The notes under the pieces: generated by a model
Told to the model about the DNA's origin: nothing
The model's database searches: none
Seen by the model: the letters and a program-made list of their open reading frames with translations, nothing else
Shown: positions 6,575-15,379 of the stretch, piece by piece
How positions within the stretch are numbered: the first letter of the stretch is position 1
How the letters are laid out: each line of letters opens with the position of its first letter
Program-made: the position numbers and the translations under genes
Origin: Prevotella denticola
Lineage (GTDB): Bacteria > Bacteroidota > Bacteroidia > Bacteroidales > Bacteroidaceae
Length of the DNA: 64,000 nt
Direction of reading: 5' to 3'
NCBI RefSeq assembly: GCF_900454835.1
Contig: NZ_UGTM01000002.1
Coordinates: 806,001-870,000, forward strand

Positions 6575-9166
6575 TCATTCGCTCATCATATAATTGACAA
6601 TTCCTTTCATCATCCGGCTGCGCGTCGGAGCATCCTTGATACATTCAAAGGGGAACGACAGGGTGAATACGCAGTTGTCTGCACCTTTGTAAGCTACGGC
6701 TGCACCATGTCCGTCAGCATAGTTCAACACGCTGAAAGCACCGTCCGCCGGCAGGATATTGTCGGGTGTGTAAGCACCGTAATGCTGTTCGTTGATGGTG
6801 CGGTAGACATCAAACGACATTCCCATTCCGCTGACCGTTGAATTATAATTGTCTGTATTGGCCCCATCATACGAAATACGGAGATTGTCCCTCAGCCAGG
6901 TCTGCTCGTCACTGCCCTGCATATCCGAAGCGAGATAAGAACCACTGACCAGCAGCCTTCCATGGCCGTTCAGGTATTTTGTTATCTGCTCCCGCAGAGC
7001 GGGCTTGAAGGTCTTATAATAATACAGGCTATGCCCGTCGTCCTTTTCATTGCCGAGGAGCAGGTCGACCAATGCATACCTGGACAGGTCTACCTCACCG
7101 TATTCCACAGCCTTGCTGTCACAGCTGACGATGTTGTATTTTCCGGCATGGCACAAGGCTTCCGAGTGTTCCTTTACATAATCGAAGTCGTTGCCGGCAA
7201 TCACCTTGCCGACAAGCTCTTCTCCGCCGTACCCCAGTGCGTCAGGTCCTTCCTTTCCCATCATGGACTTGTCGAAGTTGGCCTGCCTTCCTGCCCATCC
7301 GGCGACAGGACCATAGCTCAGTCCCGGGTCAGCTTCAAGGTCAAATCCCTGTTCCGTACCGGTGTTGACAACTGCCGGAGACGTCAGACGGTGAAAGGCA
7401 TTGACGATGAGAATGGTCCTGTCTGCCCCTTCGTTGTACAGGGCTGAAAGTGTTTCTGTAGGGAAGCTCTCACCACCGCGGTTGCAGGCAGTCACCTTGA
7501 AGTTATAGACCCTTCCGGGCTGCAGCTCCAGTTCGTAATAAGGATTGCGGACATTCACCCCATTGTCGAATCCACCTGCCCCGATGGCCATATACACATT
7601 GTAAGATGTCGGTGCAGCGGTCGGTTCGCCAGCATCGCCTGTAGCCTTCCACTGCAGTCGCACTTTTCCAGGCGATATGTATTCTATCTTGAAAATATCA
7701 GGGGCAAGCGGCTGGACTGTATATTGCCTGCCATGCATACTTGCTTCGAACTTCAGAATTGTTTTATAGATAGAGCGAGCCAATGTGAATTTGAAATTGG
7801 GATCCTGTCCCAGTCTGATGTCTGGAAAATTCTGATGCGAGAGAGTCTCAAGAATGGCAGAGGGGACTTCCGGCAGCCTGGTCTCGCTGTAGTTGCGGTC
7901 CCAAACGGAACGGGTTGCCCAGTTGACGTGGAACGTCCTGTCAATATCTTTCTTCGCATTGGAAACTAACTGTTCTGCAAACAACCTTGAAGTCTTTCGT
8001 GAGATTCCATCACCTAAAGTGCTGTTTCCCTGCTGTGTAGTACAGATTCCCAACGTCCCGAAATAGCTGCCGTCAGCCTTTACACCGGCATCGCTGTGAA
8101 TTGCCAGCGAGAACTCGACAGGAACTTTCTTCCCATCCTTTCTGTCGGGAAGATAACAGGAACCTCCTGCCAGCCAGTTTGTCATCAGCGATCGGGAGTT
8201 GATGTCGTCGTTGTAGTCATTAGAACCATTGCTCTTGCTGACGATGCCCCATGGAGCACCTGCCCACTGTGCAGCGTATCTCGCCCCTTCAAGGAAACGA
8301 GGCAGCCCGCTTACCATTCCTCCACGGACAATGTTTCCCATGCCACCACCAAAACGGACGGCGTCAGTGGTGACAATTCCTCTATGTGAGCTGTGGTTTG
8401 TGAGTACTACGGAATTGTTGATACCGTTTCCTTTGTCAAAGTCGAACGTTCCCAAATAAACCCATGTTCCTCCGCCCATACGCTGGTTCACACAGAAATG
8501 TGTCTCCTGTCCTTTGTGAAATACAATGTATTCCGCATCATCCACGCTTTTCTTCTGCGTCTGATAGCTTACGTACACTGCATATCTTCCACTCTCGGGG
8601 ATTGTAGGCTGATAGATCACAGAACTGATTTTGCTGTTACGCTTTCTTGCTTTTACCTGCCGGGCCGTACCGGCTGTAAAAGGGTTCTCGCCGTCGTTGT
8701 AGCTGCCGTAATGCTGTGCAAAGCCCGGGACGGAGGTGTCCGACCACTTCTTCTTCAGGCTTTCCTCCTTGTAATTGCTGCTACGACCGTCATTGTCGAC
8801 TATCACTTCGTTCTTCTGCCAGTCTCTTTCGCGCGGAGTAAAGACGACGGCTCCCGCATGCTCAAGCATGGGAATAAGGTAGGGGAGGACTATCGTCTGT
8901 GTGTAGAGGTCCTCTGTCGTACCAAACAGGATAGGACGCTGCCACTTCCATCCCCCCTTTCTGGCATCATAATATCTTCCATGCGACGACCACACGGAAA
9001 GATGCCTGTTCTGCAATCCCTCTGTAATTTCATTCGGTCGAGACACATTCTCCACCCATGGTGTACCGTTGTAATTCGTCTTTCCCCATGTTGACCTGCC
9101 AGCCTGTGCGTATGTATTTACGAATGACATGGCGGCAAGTGCCGTACACAGCAGTCTAATCTTCAT
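6575..9166 (-). CDS. Secreted amidase/golvesin-like protein (often annotated xanthan lyase)
   Basis: 863 aa with a signal peptide (MKIRLLCTALAAMSFVNTYA, cut after AYA-Q). Order of regions: an N-terminal amidase-like opening (SVWSSHGRYYDARKGGW, R-rich PRERDW), a golvesin C-terminal-like beta domain around residues 130-270 (RYAVYVSYQT, TWVYLGTFDF, TTDAVRFGGG), the rest of an N-acetylmuramoyl-L-alanine amidase-type fold (FSLAIHSDAG, RLPEVPSAILETLSHQNFPD), a fibronectin III-like segment (~500-600) and a C-terminal domain. The conserved His and Glu (SHGR, SLAIHSDAG, ILETLSHQN) suit a zinc amidase. Peptidoglycan as substrate is inference; the xanthan lyase label of relatives has little support. Its ATG overlaps the upstream acyltransferase stop by 4 bases. 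Confidence 0.82.
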   Translation of the reverse strand: MKIRLLCTALAAMSFVNTYAQAGRSTWGKTNYNGTPWVENVSRPNEITEGLQNRHLSVWSSHGRYYDARKGGWKWQRPILFGTTEDLYTQTIVLPYLIPMLEHAGAVVFTPRERDWQKNEVIVDNDGRSSNYKEESLKKKWSDTSVPGFAQHYGSYNDGENPFTAGTARQVKARKRNSKISSVIYQPTIPESGRYAVYVSYQTQKKSVDDAEYIVFHKGQETHFCVNQRMGGGTWVYLGTFDFDKGNGINNSVVLTNHSSHRGIVTTDAVRFGGGMGNIVRGGMVSGLPRFLEGARYAAQWAGAPWGIVSKSNGSNDYNDDINSRSLMTNWLAGGSCYLPDRKDGKKVPVEFSLAIHSDAGVKADGSYFGTLGICTTQQGNSTLGDGISRKTSRLFAEQLVSNAKKDIDRTFHVNWATRSVWDRNYSETRLPEVPSAILETLSHQNFPDIRLGQDPNFKFTLARSIYKTILKFEASMHGRQYTVQPLAPDIFKIEYISPGKVRLQWKATGDAGEPTAAPTSYNVYMAIGAGGFDNGVNVRNPYYELELQPGRVYNFKVTACNRGGESFPTETLSALYNEGADRTILIVNAFHRLTSPAVVNTGTEQGFDLEADPGLSYGPVAGWAGRQANFDKSMMGKEGPDALGYGGEELVGKVIAGNDFDYVKEHSEALCHAGKYNIVSCDSKAVEYGEVDLSRYALVDLLLGNEKDDGHSLYYYKTFKPALREQITKYLNGHGRLLVSGSYLASDMQGSDEQTWLRDNLRISYDGANTDNYNSTVSGMGMSFDVYRTINEQHYGAYTPDNILPADGAFSVLNYADGHGAAVAYKGADNCVFTLSFPFECIKDAPTRSRMMKGIVNYMMSE

Positions 9167-9726
9167 TCTTCCTCTGATTCTCCTATCGTAAACAGTTCTG
9201 GATGTTTGCCTTTAAAGTTCTTGAAATAAAGTTTGATTTCCTTCATGTCATGTTCCAGATCACCGGACGGCCTGATTACTTTCGAGCACTGGATCAGTTT
9301 CTTCTCATAGTCAATGCCATAAAGATGGATGGGCAGCCGGGCCTTCAGTGCGATGTAATAGAATCCTTTCTTCCAGTCCGGATTCAGACTCCGGGTACCC
9401 TCGGGAGTGATACAGAGCTGGAACCTGTCTGCATGTACGGCATAGCCGGCTAATCTGTCGGTCATGCTCGTGTGCTTGTCACGCCAGACGGGAATACCTC
9501 CCAGCTTGCGGAAGAGCGTGCCGAACGGCCAGAAGAACCATTCCCGCTTCATCAGGAAATTGCTCTGCTGTCTTTCAGCCCTCGCATACAGCTGTCCTAT
9601 CAGGAAATCCCAGTTACTCGTATGGGGTGCAAGGCAGATGACAGCCTTGTCGGGCAGTTTGCACCTGATGTCCTTCTTCCACCCCATGACATCATAAAGA
9701 AGCCACTTGGATAATCTCTGAAACAT
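9163..9726 (-). CDS. Lysophospholipid acyltransferase family protein
   Basis: 187 aa, PlsC-type fold. The catalytic HX4D box appears as PHTSNWDF (His and Asp in the right spacing) and the acceptor-binding motif as ITPEGTRS. The family transfers acyl groups to glycerolipids or related acceptors at the inner face of the membrane; the small size and hydrophobic N-terminus (LSKWLLYDVMGW) suit a peripheral membrane enzyme. Starts directly after the stop of the 90-aa gene (no intergenic base) and overlaps the next gene by 4 bases, so translation of the three is probably coupled. The exact acceptor is unknown. Confidence 0.88.
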   Translation of the reverse strand: MFQRLSKWLLYDVMGWKKDIRCKLPDKAVICLAPHTSNWDFLIGQLYARAERQQSNFLMKREWFFWPFGTLFRKLGGIPVWRDKHTSMTDRLAGYAVHADRFQLCITPEGTRSLNPDWKKGFYYIALKARLPIHLYGIDYEKKLIQCSKVIRPSGDLEHDMKEIKLYFKNFKGKHPELFTIGESEEE

Positions 9727-9999
9727 TTATACGAGGTTATTGATTTGGTCTACAATCTCATTGACTTCTTTATTGAACTTATCCTTTAAGTCTTTGAAAT
9801 AGACTTTGGCTGCCATGCCCGGTTCTATATGAGACACTCTTCTGATGTAGTTGTTGTGCATGACCAAAATGGATGTGAGAATAGCCTCCGTATTGTCTGC
9901 ATCGTGATTTTCACCATAGAGAGAGGCGGCAACGCCCTCTGTGAACAGGTCACCACAAATGTAATTGATGGTGCGCTTTAAATCTCTTTTGTTGCTCAT
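9727..9999 (-). CDS. Conserved protein of unknown function
   Basis: 90 aa, MSNKRDLKRTINYICGDLF at the start; highly charged, helical, soluble. I recall similar short proteins with this opening in Bacteroidales but no assigned function. First gene of the operon 9999-6212 (this gene, acyltransferase, amidase-like, 114-aa protein). A minus-strand TATCTTTG at 10037-10044, 38 bases upstream, is a reasonable -7 box although no TTG stands at the usual distance. Confidence 0.78.
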   Translation of the reverse strand: MSNKRDLKRTINYICGDLFTEGVAASLYGENHDADNTEAILTSILVMHNNYIRRVSHIEPGMAAKVYFKDLKDKFNKEVNEIVDQINNLV

Positions 10000-10138
10000 T
10001 TTTAATCCTAAATAGCTGTATTTTACTTTTATCGTTCAAAGATAAATAAAAAAACAGAAAGGAAAGACTTTCTTATATAAAAATAGAGTTAAAATTTTAA
10101 TTTAGCTTCTTTTCCTTTCTATTATCGGATAAAAAAAG

Positions 10139-10265
10139 TAATTTTGCAGAAAATAAGCTGCGCTCGGCAAAACAGGAGCAGACTCCATTTGCCCTCACTT
10201 GCATTATTTTTGCAGAAAATAAGCTGCGCTCGGCAAAACAGGAGCAGACTCCATTTGCCCTCACA
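10139..10265 (+). repeat. 66-bp tandem duplication carrying -7 boxes, upstream of pfp
   Basis: A block of at least 57 bases starting TTTTGCAGAAAATAAGCTGC at 10142 recurs identically from 10208 (period 66), with a third truncated start at about 10268 (TATTTTTAGCAGAAA). Each copy begins with a match to the Bacteroidota -7 box: TAATTTTG at 10139-10146, TATTTTTG at 10205-10212. The 335-base gap 10000-10334 otherwise holds A+T-rich DNA and the promoter of the leftward gene. The block lies 70-190 bases before the pfp start, so it may provide tandem promoters. Confidence 0.8.
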
Positions 10266-10334
10266 TACATTATTTTTAGCAGAAAGGAACAGACATTAGA
10301 TAATCATTATATTTAACTCATTTAAGGTAAACAA

Positions 10335-11978
10335 ATGGAAATTAGCGCATTGCAGAAGGAAAGATCAGGCTATCAGCCAAAGTTGCCAAAGGCTCTTCAA
10401 GGTGCAGTAAAGGTGAAAGAAGGTGCTCCTACACAGAGCGTCGACAATCAGGAGGACATCAAGAAGTTATTCCCGAACACTTACGGAATGCCTCTCGTTG
10501 AGTTTGAGCCGGCCGAGTCGGCCAACAATGCCAAGATGAACGTCGGCGTCATCCTCTCCGGCGGGCAGGCTCCCGGCGGGCACAATGTCATCTCCGGCCT
10601 ATTCGACGAAATCAAAAAGCTGAACCCGGAGAACCGTCTCTATGGTTTCCTCATGGGACCTGGCGGGCTTGTTGACCACAACTATGTGGAAATCACAGCA
10701 GACTACCTTCAGTCTTACCGCAATACGGGCGGCTTTGACATGATCGGTTCCGGCAGAACCAAGCTGGAAAAGAAAGACCAGTTCGAGAAAGGACTTGAAA
10801 TTATCCGCAAGCTGAACATCAAAGCCGTTGTCATCATCGGCGGTGACGACTCCAACACCAACGCCTGCGTATTGGCAGAGTATTATGCTGCCAAGCAGTA
10901 CGGCGTACAGGTCATCGGCTGCCCGAAGACCATCGACGGCGACCTGAAAAACGACCAGATCGAGACATCCTTCGGTTTTGACACGGCTACCAAGACTTAC
11001 TCCGAGCTGATCGGCAACATAGAGCGCGACTGCAACTCTGCACGCAAGTACTGGCATTTCGTCAAGCTGATGGGGCGTTCCGCCTCTCACATCGCGCTTG
11101 AGTGCGCATTGCAGACGCAGCCGAACATCTGCCTTATTTCAGAGGAGATTCAGGCCAAGGACCAGACTCTGAACGATATCGTCGAGTATATTGCCGATGT
11201 CGTGGCTCATCGTGCAGCGCAGGGCAACAACTTCGGTGTCGTGCTGATTCCGGAAGGTCTCATCGAGTTCATCCCTGCCATCGGCCGACTGATCCAGGAA
11301 CTGAACGATCTGCTGGCTGCTCATGGGGCAGATTACATGCATCTTGACGAGGACGCACAGCGTAGATATATCCTTGATCATCTGTCAGCAGAAAACCGGT
11401 CTACCTTCGAAACGCTGCCAGAGGGAGTTGCCCGTCAGCTTTCTCTCGACCGCGACCCACATGGAAACGTACAGGTTTCGCTCATCGAAACAGAGAAGCT
11501 TATCTCGGAAATGGTTGCTGCCAAGCTCGACCAGTGGAAGCAGGAGGGAAAGTTCGTGGGCAAGTTTGCAGCCCAGCACCATTTCTTCGGCTATGAAGGC
11601 CGTTGTGCAGCTCCTTCCAACTTCGATGCAGACTACTGCTATGCTCTTGGTTCATCAGCCGCCCAGCTGATTGCCAACGGCAAGACTGGCTACATGGCAA
11701 TCGTCAAGAACACAACGGCGGGCACCGACCAGTGGAAAGCAGGAGGCGTACCTATCACGATGATGATGAACATGGAGAGACGTAACGGCGAGATGAAGCC
11801 TGTTATCCGCAAGGCGCTTGTTGAACTGGACGGTGCTCCGTTCAAGGCTTTTGCCGCACAGCGTGACAAGTGGGCAAAGGAGACCTGCTACATTTACCCG
11901 GGTCCTATCCAGTACTGGGGGCCATCCTCCGTATGCGACCAGACAACCAAGACACTTGAACTGGAGCAGGCCAGATAA
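10335..11978 (+). CDS. pfp: Diphosphate--fructose-6-phosphate 1-phosphotransferase
   Basis: 547 aa, the long-type PPi-dependent phosphofructokinase of Bacteroidota. Makes fructose 1,6-bisphosphate from fructose 6-phosphate with pyrophosphate, reversibly, in cytoplasmic glycolysis. PPi use is shown by GGDDSNTNA (second Asp instead of the Gly of ATP enzymes) and by [10 protein letters not shown] with its Lys; the sugar-phosphate site [14 protein letters not shown] is intact. Monocistronic, with tandem promoter-like repeats upstream and a hairpin terminator downstream. Confidence 0.96.
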   Translation: MEISALQKERSGYQPKLPKALQGAVKVKEGAPTQSVDNQEDIKKLFPNTYGMPLVEFEPAESANNAKMNVGVILSGGQAPGGHNVISGLFDEIKKLNPENRLYGFLMGPGGLVDHNYVEITADYLQSYRNTGGFDMIGSGRTKLEKKDQFEKGLEIIRKLNIKAVVIIGGDDSNTNACVLAEYYAAKQYGVQVIGCPKTIDGDLKNDQIETSFGFDTATKTYSELIGNIERDCNSARKYWHFVKLMGRSASHIALECALQTQPNICLISEEIQAKDQTLNDIVEYIADVVAHRAAQGNNFGVVLIPEGLIEFIPAIGRLIQELNDLLAAHGADYMHLDEDAQRRYILDHLSAENRSTFETLPEGVARQLSLDRDPHGNVQVSLIETEKLISEMVAAKLDQWKQEGKFVGKFAAQHHFFGYEGRCAAPSNFDADYCYALGSSAAQLIANGKTGYMAIVKNTTAGTDQWKAGGVPITMMMNMERRNGEMKPVIRKALVELDGAPFKAFAAQRDKWAKETCYIYPGPIQYWGPSSVCDQTTKTLELEQAR

Positions 11979-11985
11979 TGTAAAA

Positions 11986-12036
11986 CCACAGGAAGAGATG
12001 GGGGATGATCGCGTCCTCCGTTTCTTCTTTTGTTTT
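11986..12036 (+). terminator. Probable terminator of pfp
   Basis: GGGGGA and TCCTCC pair around a short loop (gatgatcgcg region) inside a longer imperfect GAAGA/TCTTC stem, followed by TTTTGTTTT; it begins about 10 bases after the pfp stop. Confidence 0.55.
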
Positions 12037-12131
12037 AACAGATGCCACTTCTAAAGCTGTCTTATAACCCCATAGCTGATACTGCCGGAAACGCATCGGT
12101 CAACGCATTGATTCCTTGACAGTTACAAAGC

Positions 12132-12240
12132 CATGCGAAAAGGTGCTTAATTGCAATGCAAGTAAGGCTTAGTTAAGGTGCAAGTAAGGCTTAGTTAAGG
12201 TGCAAGTAAGGCTTAGTCGGAATGCAAGTAGGGCTTGGTT
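12132..12240. repeat. 22-bp tandem direct repeat (AACTAAGCC family), locus 1
   Basis: Units with the core GCAAGTAAGGCTTAGTTAAG begin at 12157, 12179, 12201 and 12223, exactly 22 bases apart; a more diverged unit precedes them at about 12132-12153 (ccatgcgaaaaggtgcttaatt on the plus strand). On the minus strand the core reads AACTAAGCCTTACTTGCACC. Relatives of this unit occur at 34008-34095. The rest of the 467-base gap between pfp and the GH25 gene (12241-12445) shows no gene. Confidence 0.85.
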
Positions 12241-12445
12241 ACACTGCTGGTAAATGAATGGTTGCGTTTCAGGTTGTACATGGTTATATCCGCAGATGCG
12301 TTTATAGCATCCACCGGCGATAACAGGACACCCAGGAATCGTTATCGGGAAACAGGTATCTATTCCTATGATGAAAAAACATGAGACTCTCTATCTTCAC
12401 AGATGTCAGACAATAATTTAGATTTAATTTAACAACAGCAAGTAA

Positions 12446-13336
12446 ATGGCTGGTTCTAAGATGTTTCATTCAATCATAAAATCCTGGAACAACATTCCAG
12501 GCTGGATGAGATGGATTGGAATGATATGTCTTGCTGTACTGTATAGCTTCTTTTTTTATTTCTTTTTTGTCGCACCCACCGGCTTCAGATGGCGTGCTGT
12601 TTACGGAGATCCGGATTATCCTTCCGGATATGCCATCCACGGCATCGACGTAAGCCGGTACCAGGGGACAATCAACTGGAACAGACTCAGGAATGCGATG
12701 ATAGAACGGTCGCCCATCCGCTTCATCATCATAAAATCGACAGAGGGTGACAGTCATCTTGATGCGAAGTTCAGGGAAAATTTCTATAACGCCAAGGAAT
12801 CTGGCTTTATACGAGGCGTCTATCATTTCTGGAGCAACCACTCGCCGGCACGCCGGCAGGCCTACTTCTTCCTCGCCATGGTCCATCTGCAGCCGGGAGA
12901 CCTGCCGCCTGTACTTGACGTAGAGCACAAGCCTAAGAACATCAGTACGGAGGAGTTTCAGCAGAATGTCCTTACGTGGCTGCATATCGTAGAAGACAAG
13001 TATCACGTCAAACCCGTCATCTATACCTACTACAAGTTCAAGGACCTTTATCTGTCAGACTCGCGCTTTGACGATTATCCTTACTGGATTGCCCATTACT
13101 ACGTGGACCAGATGGAGTATAAAGGAAAATGGAAGTTCTGGCAGCATACCGATGCCGGGAAGCTGCCAGGAATTGCGGGGTATGTGGATCTGGACATCTA
13201 CAACGGCAGTTTCTATGACCTGCAGCAACTGCTTATCCCAGAGGCTAAATCCGTTCAAGAAGCAGGCAGCACCAGCCATGATTCAACAGACGTAGACTCT
13301 CTTTCAGACCCAGCTCCGCTGCCTTCTGGAGAATAG
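12446..13336 (+). CDS. GH25 family lysozyme, membrane anchored
   Basis: 296 aa. Glycoside hydrolase family 25 enzymes cut the N-acetylmuramic acid-N-acetylglucosamine bond of peptidoglycan. An N-terminal helix (WIGMICLAVLYSFFFYFFFV, about residues 23-42) anchors or exports it. The domain runs ~63-270: HGIDVSRYQGTINW (first catalytic-site Asp), FIIIKSTEG, GVYHFW, the catalytic pair in PPVLDVEH, and PYWIAHY...WQHTDAG near the end. The final ~30 residues are Ser/Asp/Pro-rich and lie antisense to the 3' end of prmA, which overlaps by 92 bases. Regulation not visible. Confidence 0.92.
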   Translation: MAGSKMFHSIIKSWNNIPGWMRWIGMICLAVLYSFFFYFFFVAPTGFRWRAVYGDPDYPSGYAIHGIDVSRYQGTINWNRLRNAMIERSPIRFIIIKSTEGDSHLDAKFRENFYNAKESGFIRGVYHFWSNHSPARRQAYFFLAMVHLQPGDLPPVLDVEHKPKNISTEEFQQNVLTWLHIVEDKYHVKPVIYTYYKFKDLYLSDSRFDDYPYWIAHYYVDQMEYKGKWKFWQHTDAGKLPGIAGYVDLDIYNGSFYDLQQLLIPEAKSVQEAGSTSHDSTDVDSLSDPAPLPSGE

Positions 13337-14111
13337 GAGCTGCATCCTGCTCGTAGAATCCGCTTAGAATCATCTTTGAATCCGCCGTGCTGACACCGGC
13401 AAAAGCCTCTAAATCATCAAGGATGATGTTCCGGTTGATGTTCGCCATGATTACATCAAAGACTCCGTTCACATGGGACAATACGCTCTTGTCACCCTCA
13501 AGCACATCAATCTCCACACCGTTCAGTTCCGCATTATGGCGGGCATTGCGTACACTCCACTCATCAATGTCATAGCAGACAGCCTCTCTTGCACCGCACC
13601 TGGCAGCCACGATGCTCAGAATACCCGTACCGCAGCCGCAGTCGAGTGTCCTCTTTCCTTTCAGCTCCTGATCCAGCAACAAGGAAACAATCATCTGGGT
13701 CGTTTCATGTGTCCCGGTACCGAAAGCCTGCTGCGCATCAATGACAATTTTCATCGGAATGGCATCCATTGCATCAGGGAAAGAACCTGTTTCTTCCATG
13801 TTCTTGCAGACAATGGCACATCGGCTGTCTATGATGATCGGATCGAAGCCTCCTTTCTCCCATTCTTCATTCCAGTTTCTGTCCTCAACCTTGCTCGCCG
13901 TGAACGACACCTTCACGCCTGGCATGGGAAGGCTTTTCATGGTGTATCCGAGTGCATCAGCATCGAAAAGGTCTTCCTGACAATAGCCGACAAGTCCATC
14001 CGGTTCGTCCGAGAAAGATTCAAAACCAACTTCACCGGCAAGAGCCGCAATTATGTCCCTTACATCCTGTGAATCAGGTGCAGCCGTGAACTTTACTTGT
14101 ATATATTTCAT
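13245..14111 (-). CDS. prmA: Ribosomal protein L11 methyltransferase
   Basis: 288 aa. Trimethylates ribosomal protein L11 with SAM in the cytoplasm. The methyltransferase core shows the SAM motif I LDCGCGTGILSIVAA and, before it, FGTGTHETTQM, the PrmA signature; motif IV reads DVIMANINRNII. The C-terminus (LNHGWCCLLLERI) matches the usual PrmA end, so the 3' end at 13245 is real and truly overlaps the converging GH25 gene. A minus-strand TACTTTTG lies at 14133-14140, 21 bases before the start. Confidence 0.93.
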   Translation of the reverse strand: MKYIQVKFTAAPDSQDVRDIIAALAGEVGFESFSDEPDGLVGYCQEDLFDADALGYTMKSLPMPGVKVSFTASKVEDRNWNEEWEKGGFDPIIIDSRCAIVCKNMEETGSFPDAMDAIPMKIVIDAQQAFGTGTHETTQMIVSLLLDQELKGKRTLDCGCGTGILSIVAARCGAREAVCYDIDEWSVRNARHNAELNGVEIDVLEGDKSVLSHVNGVFDVIMANINRNIILDDLEAFAGVSTADSKMILSGFYEQDAAPILQKAAELGLKESLRLLNHGWCCLLLERI

Positions 14112-14182
14112 CTTGGTGTTAAATTTCTACTGCAAAAGTATAAAAAATAGGGAAAAACCTATCACGGATTAGGGAAATTCCG

Positions 14183-14213
14183 TATATTTGCAATGAAAGT
14201 TGTCTTATTTTTG
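14183..14213 (+). promoter_or_regulatory. Possible promoters of the Tyr/Gly-rich gene
   Basis: Two -7-like boxes on the plus strand, TATATTTG at 14183-14190 and TATTTTTG at 14206-14213, stand 70-110 bases before the chosen start; neither has a TTG at 19-20 bases. Confidence 0.4.
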
Positions 14214-14290
14214 CATTATCAGAAATGTAGACATACATTCTGGTGAAGACAGTGATTGAAACGGATTATGAACTTAACAACAAAGGGTAT

Positions 14291-15337
14291 ATGAAAAGAA
14301 CAGTATTACTTTCGGTTTTACTTGGTACTATGCCGCTGCTGTCAATGGCACAGGATGACCTTTATTTTACCCCGTCAAAAGCAGAACAATCTGCTTATCA
14401 ACAGCATAAAATGGAGGAAGAACGCCCTGTCTATTATAGCGGTATCGGTAAGTCTAATGACGAATACAATCGTCGTGGCAAGTATAATTATAAGAAAATA
14501 GGAGTTGATTCTCTTGGAAACGATATCTTTATGTCTCGTATCTCTACGTTGCATGGCGACTCTGTAGTGTTAGATACTATCTATGGAGGTTTCACTCGTA
14601 AGTACGAAAGTGATAACGATGACTTTGCTTATAGCAGAAGAATGAGTCGCTTCGATGGCTTCTGGGGTGGCTATTATGACCCATGGTTTGCTGGTCGCTC
14701 TTCGTTCTATGTAGGATGGGGATGGCGTTCACCTTATTATGGTGGTTGGTATGACAGGTGGGATGATCCATGGTCTTATGGTTATTATGGTGGCTATCCT
14801 TACTATAGCTATTATGGTGGTTATCCATATTATGGCTACTACGGCGGTTATCCATATTATTATGGTTATGCTGACTATGGTTGGTACAACCCATGGAGCA
14901 GATATTATGGCTATTATGGTGGCTATCCTTACTATGGTTATAGAAGAGGTGGCTACTATGCTTATAATGGTCATACGGGTACAGCTAATCACTGGGGTAA
15001 CTCTCCAAGAGACTTTGGCTCTCAAGCAAGAAGTGGTTCCTATGACAACGGACGATCTTCTTTCTCAAGTCGTCGTGGCAATGTGAACCAGTATGGTAAC
15101 AATGCATCTCAGAGTAACGATATGAGAAGTTACTATGACCGCTTCGCTGGCGCACGTCAGAATGGTTTTGAGAATCAGACACGCTCTTATTCTCAGCCAG
15201 AGCGCTCTACATTCTCACAGCCTTCACCAAGCTCATTTGGTGGTGCAAGAGGTGGTGGTAGCTTCGGTGGCTCATATTCTGGCGGTGGAGGCAGCAGCTC
15301 TGGTGGCTCACGCAGTGCCTTCGGTAGTCATAGATAG
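14291..15337 (+). CDS. Secreted Tyr/Gly-rich low-complexity protein
   Basis: 348 aa from ATG 14291, which gives a clean signal peptide (MKRTVLLSVLLGTMPLLSMA-QDD) and has AAAGGG upstream; starting at 14243 would add 16 residues before it. After a ~110-residue mixed region, residues ~115-230 are built of GGYPYYGYYGGYPYY-type repeats with Trp and Arg, then Ser/Asn/Gln/Arg-rich disordered sequence and a Gly/Ser tail. Possible roles are surface adhesion or matrix; nothing identifies one. It is followed after 42 bases by the FadL-like porin, and both are much more A+T rich than the neighbours, with T-ending codons, suggesting shared origin or special expression. Confidence 0.85.
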   Translation: MKRTVLLSVLLGTMPLLSMAQDDLYFTPSKAEQSAYQQHKMEEERPVYYSGIGKSNDEYNRRGKYNYKKIGVDSLGNDIFMSRISTLHGDSVVLDTIYGGFTRKYESDNDDFAYSRRMSRFDGFWGGYYDPWFAGRSSFYVGWGWRSPYYGGWYDRWDDPWSYGYYGGYPYYSYYGGYPYYGYYGGYPYYYGYADYGWYNPWSRYYGYYGGYPYYGYRRGGYYAYNGHTGTANHWGNSPRDFGSQARSGSYDNGRSSFSSRRGNVNQYGNNASQSNDMRSYYDRFAGARQNGFENQTRSYSQPERSTFSQPSPSSFGGARGGGSFGGSYSGGGGSSSGGSRSAFGSHR

Positions 15338-15379
15338 TATTTAGGATAATGAATGTTTAATTAATAGAGAATATCAGAA

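Noticed and set aside
6137-6841. 234-codon plus frame over locus A and the operon end
   Set aside because: Runs through the palindrome array and antisense to two genes.
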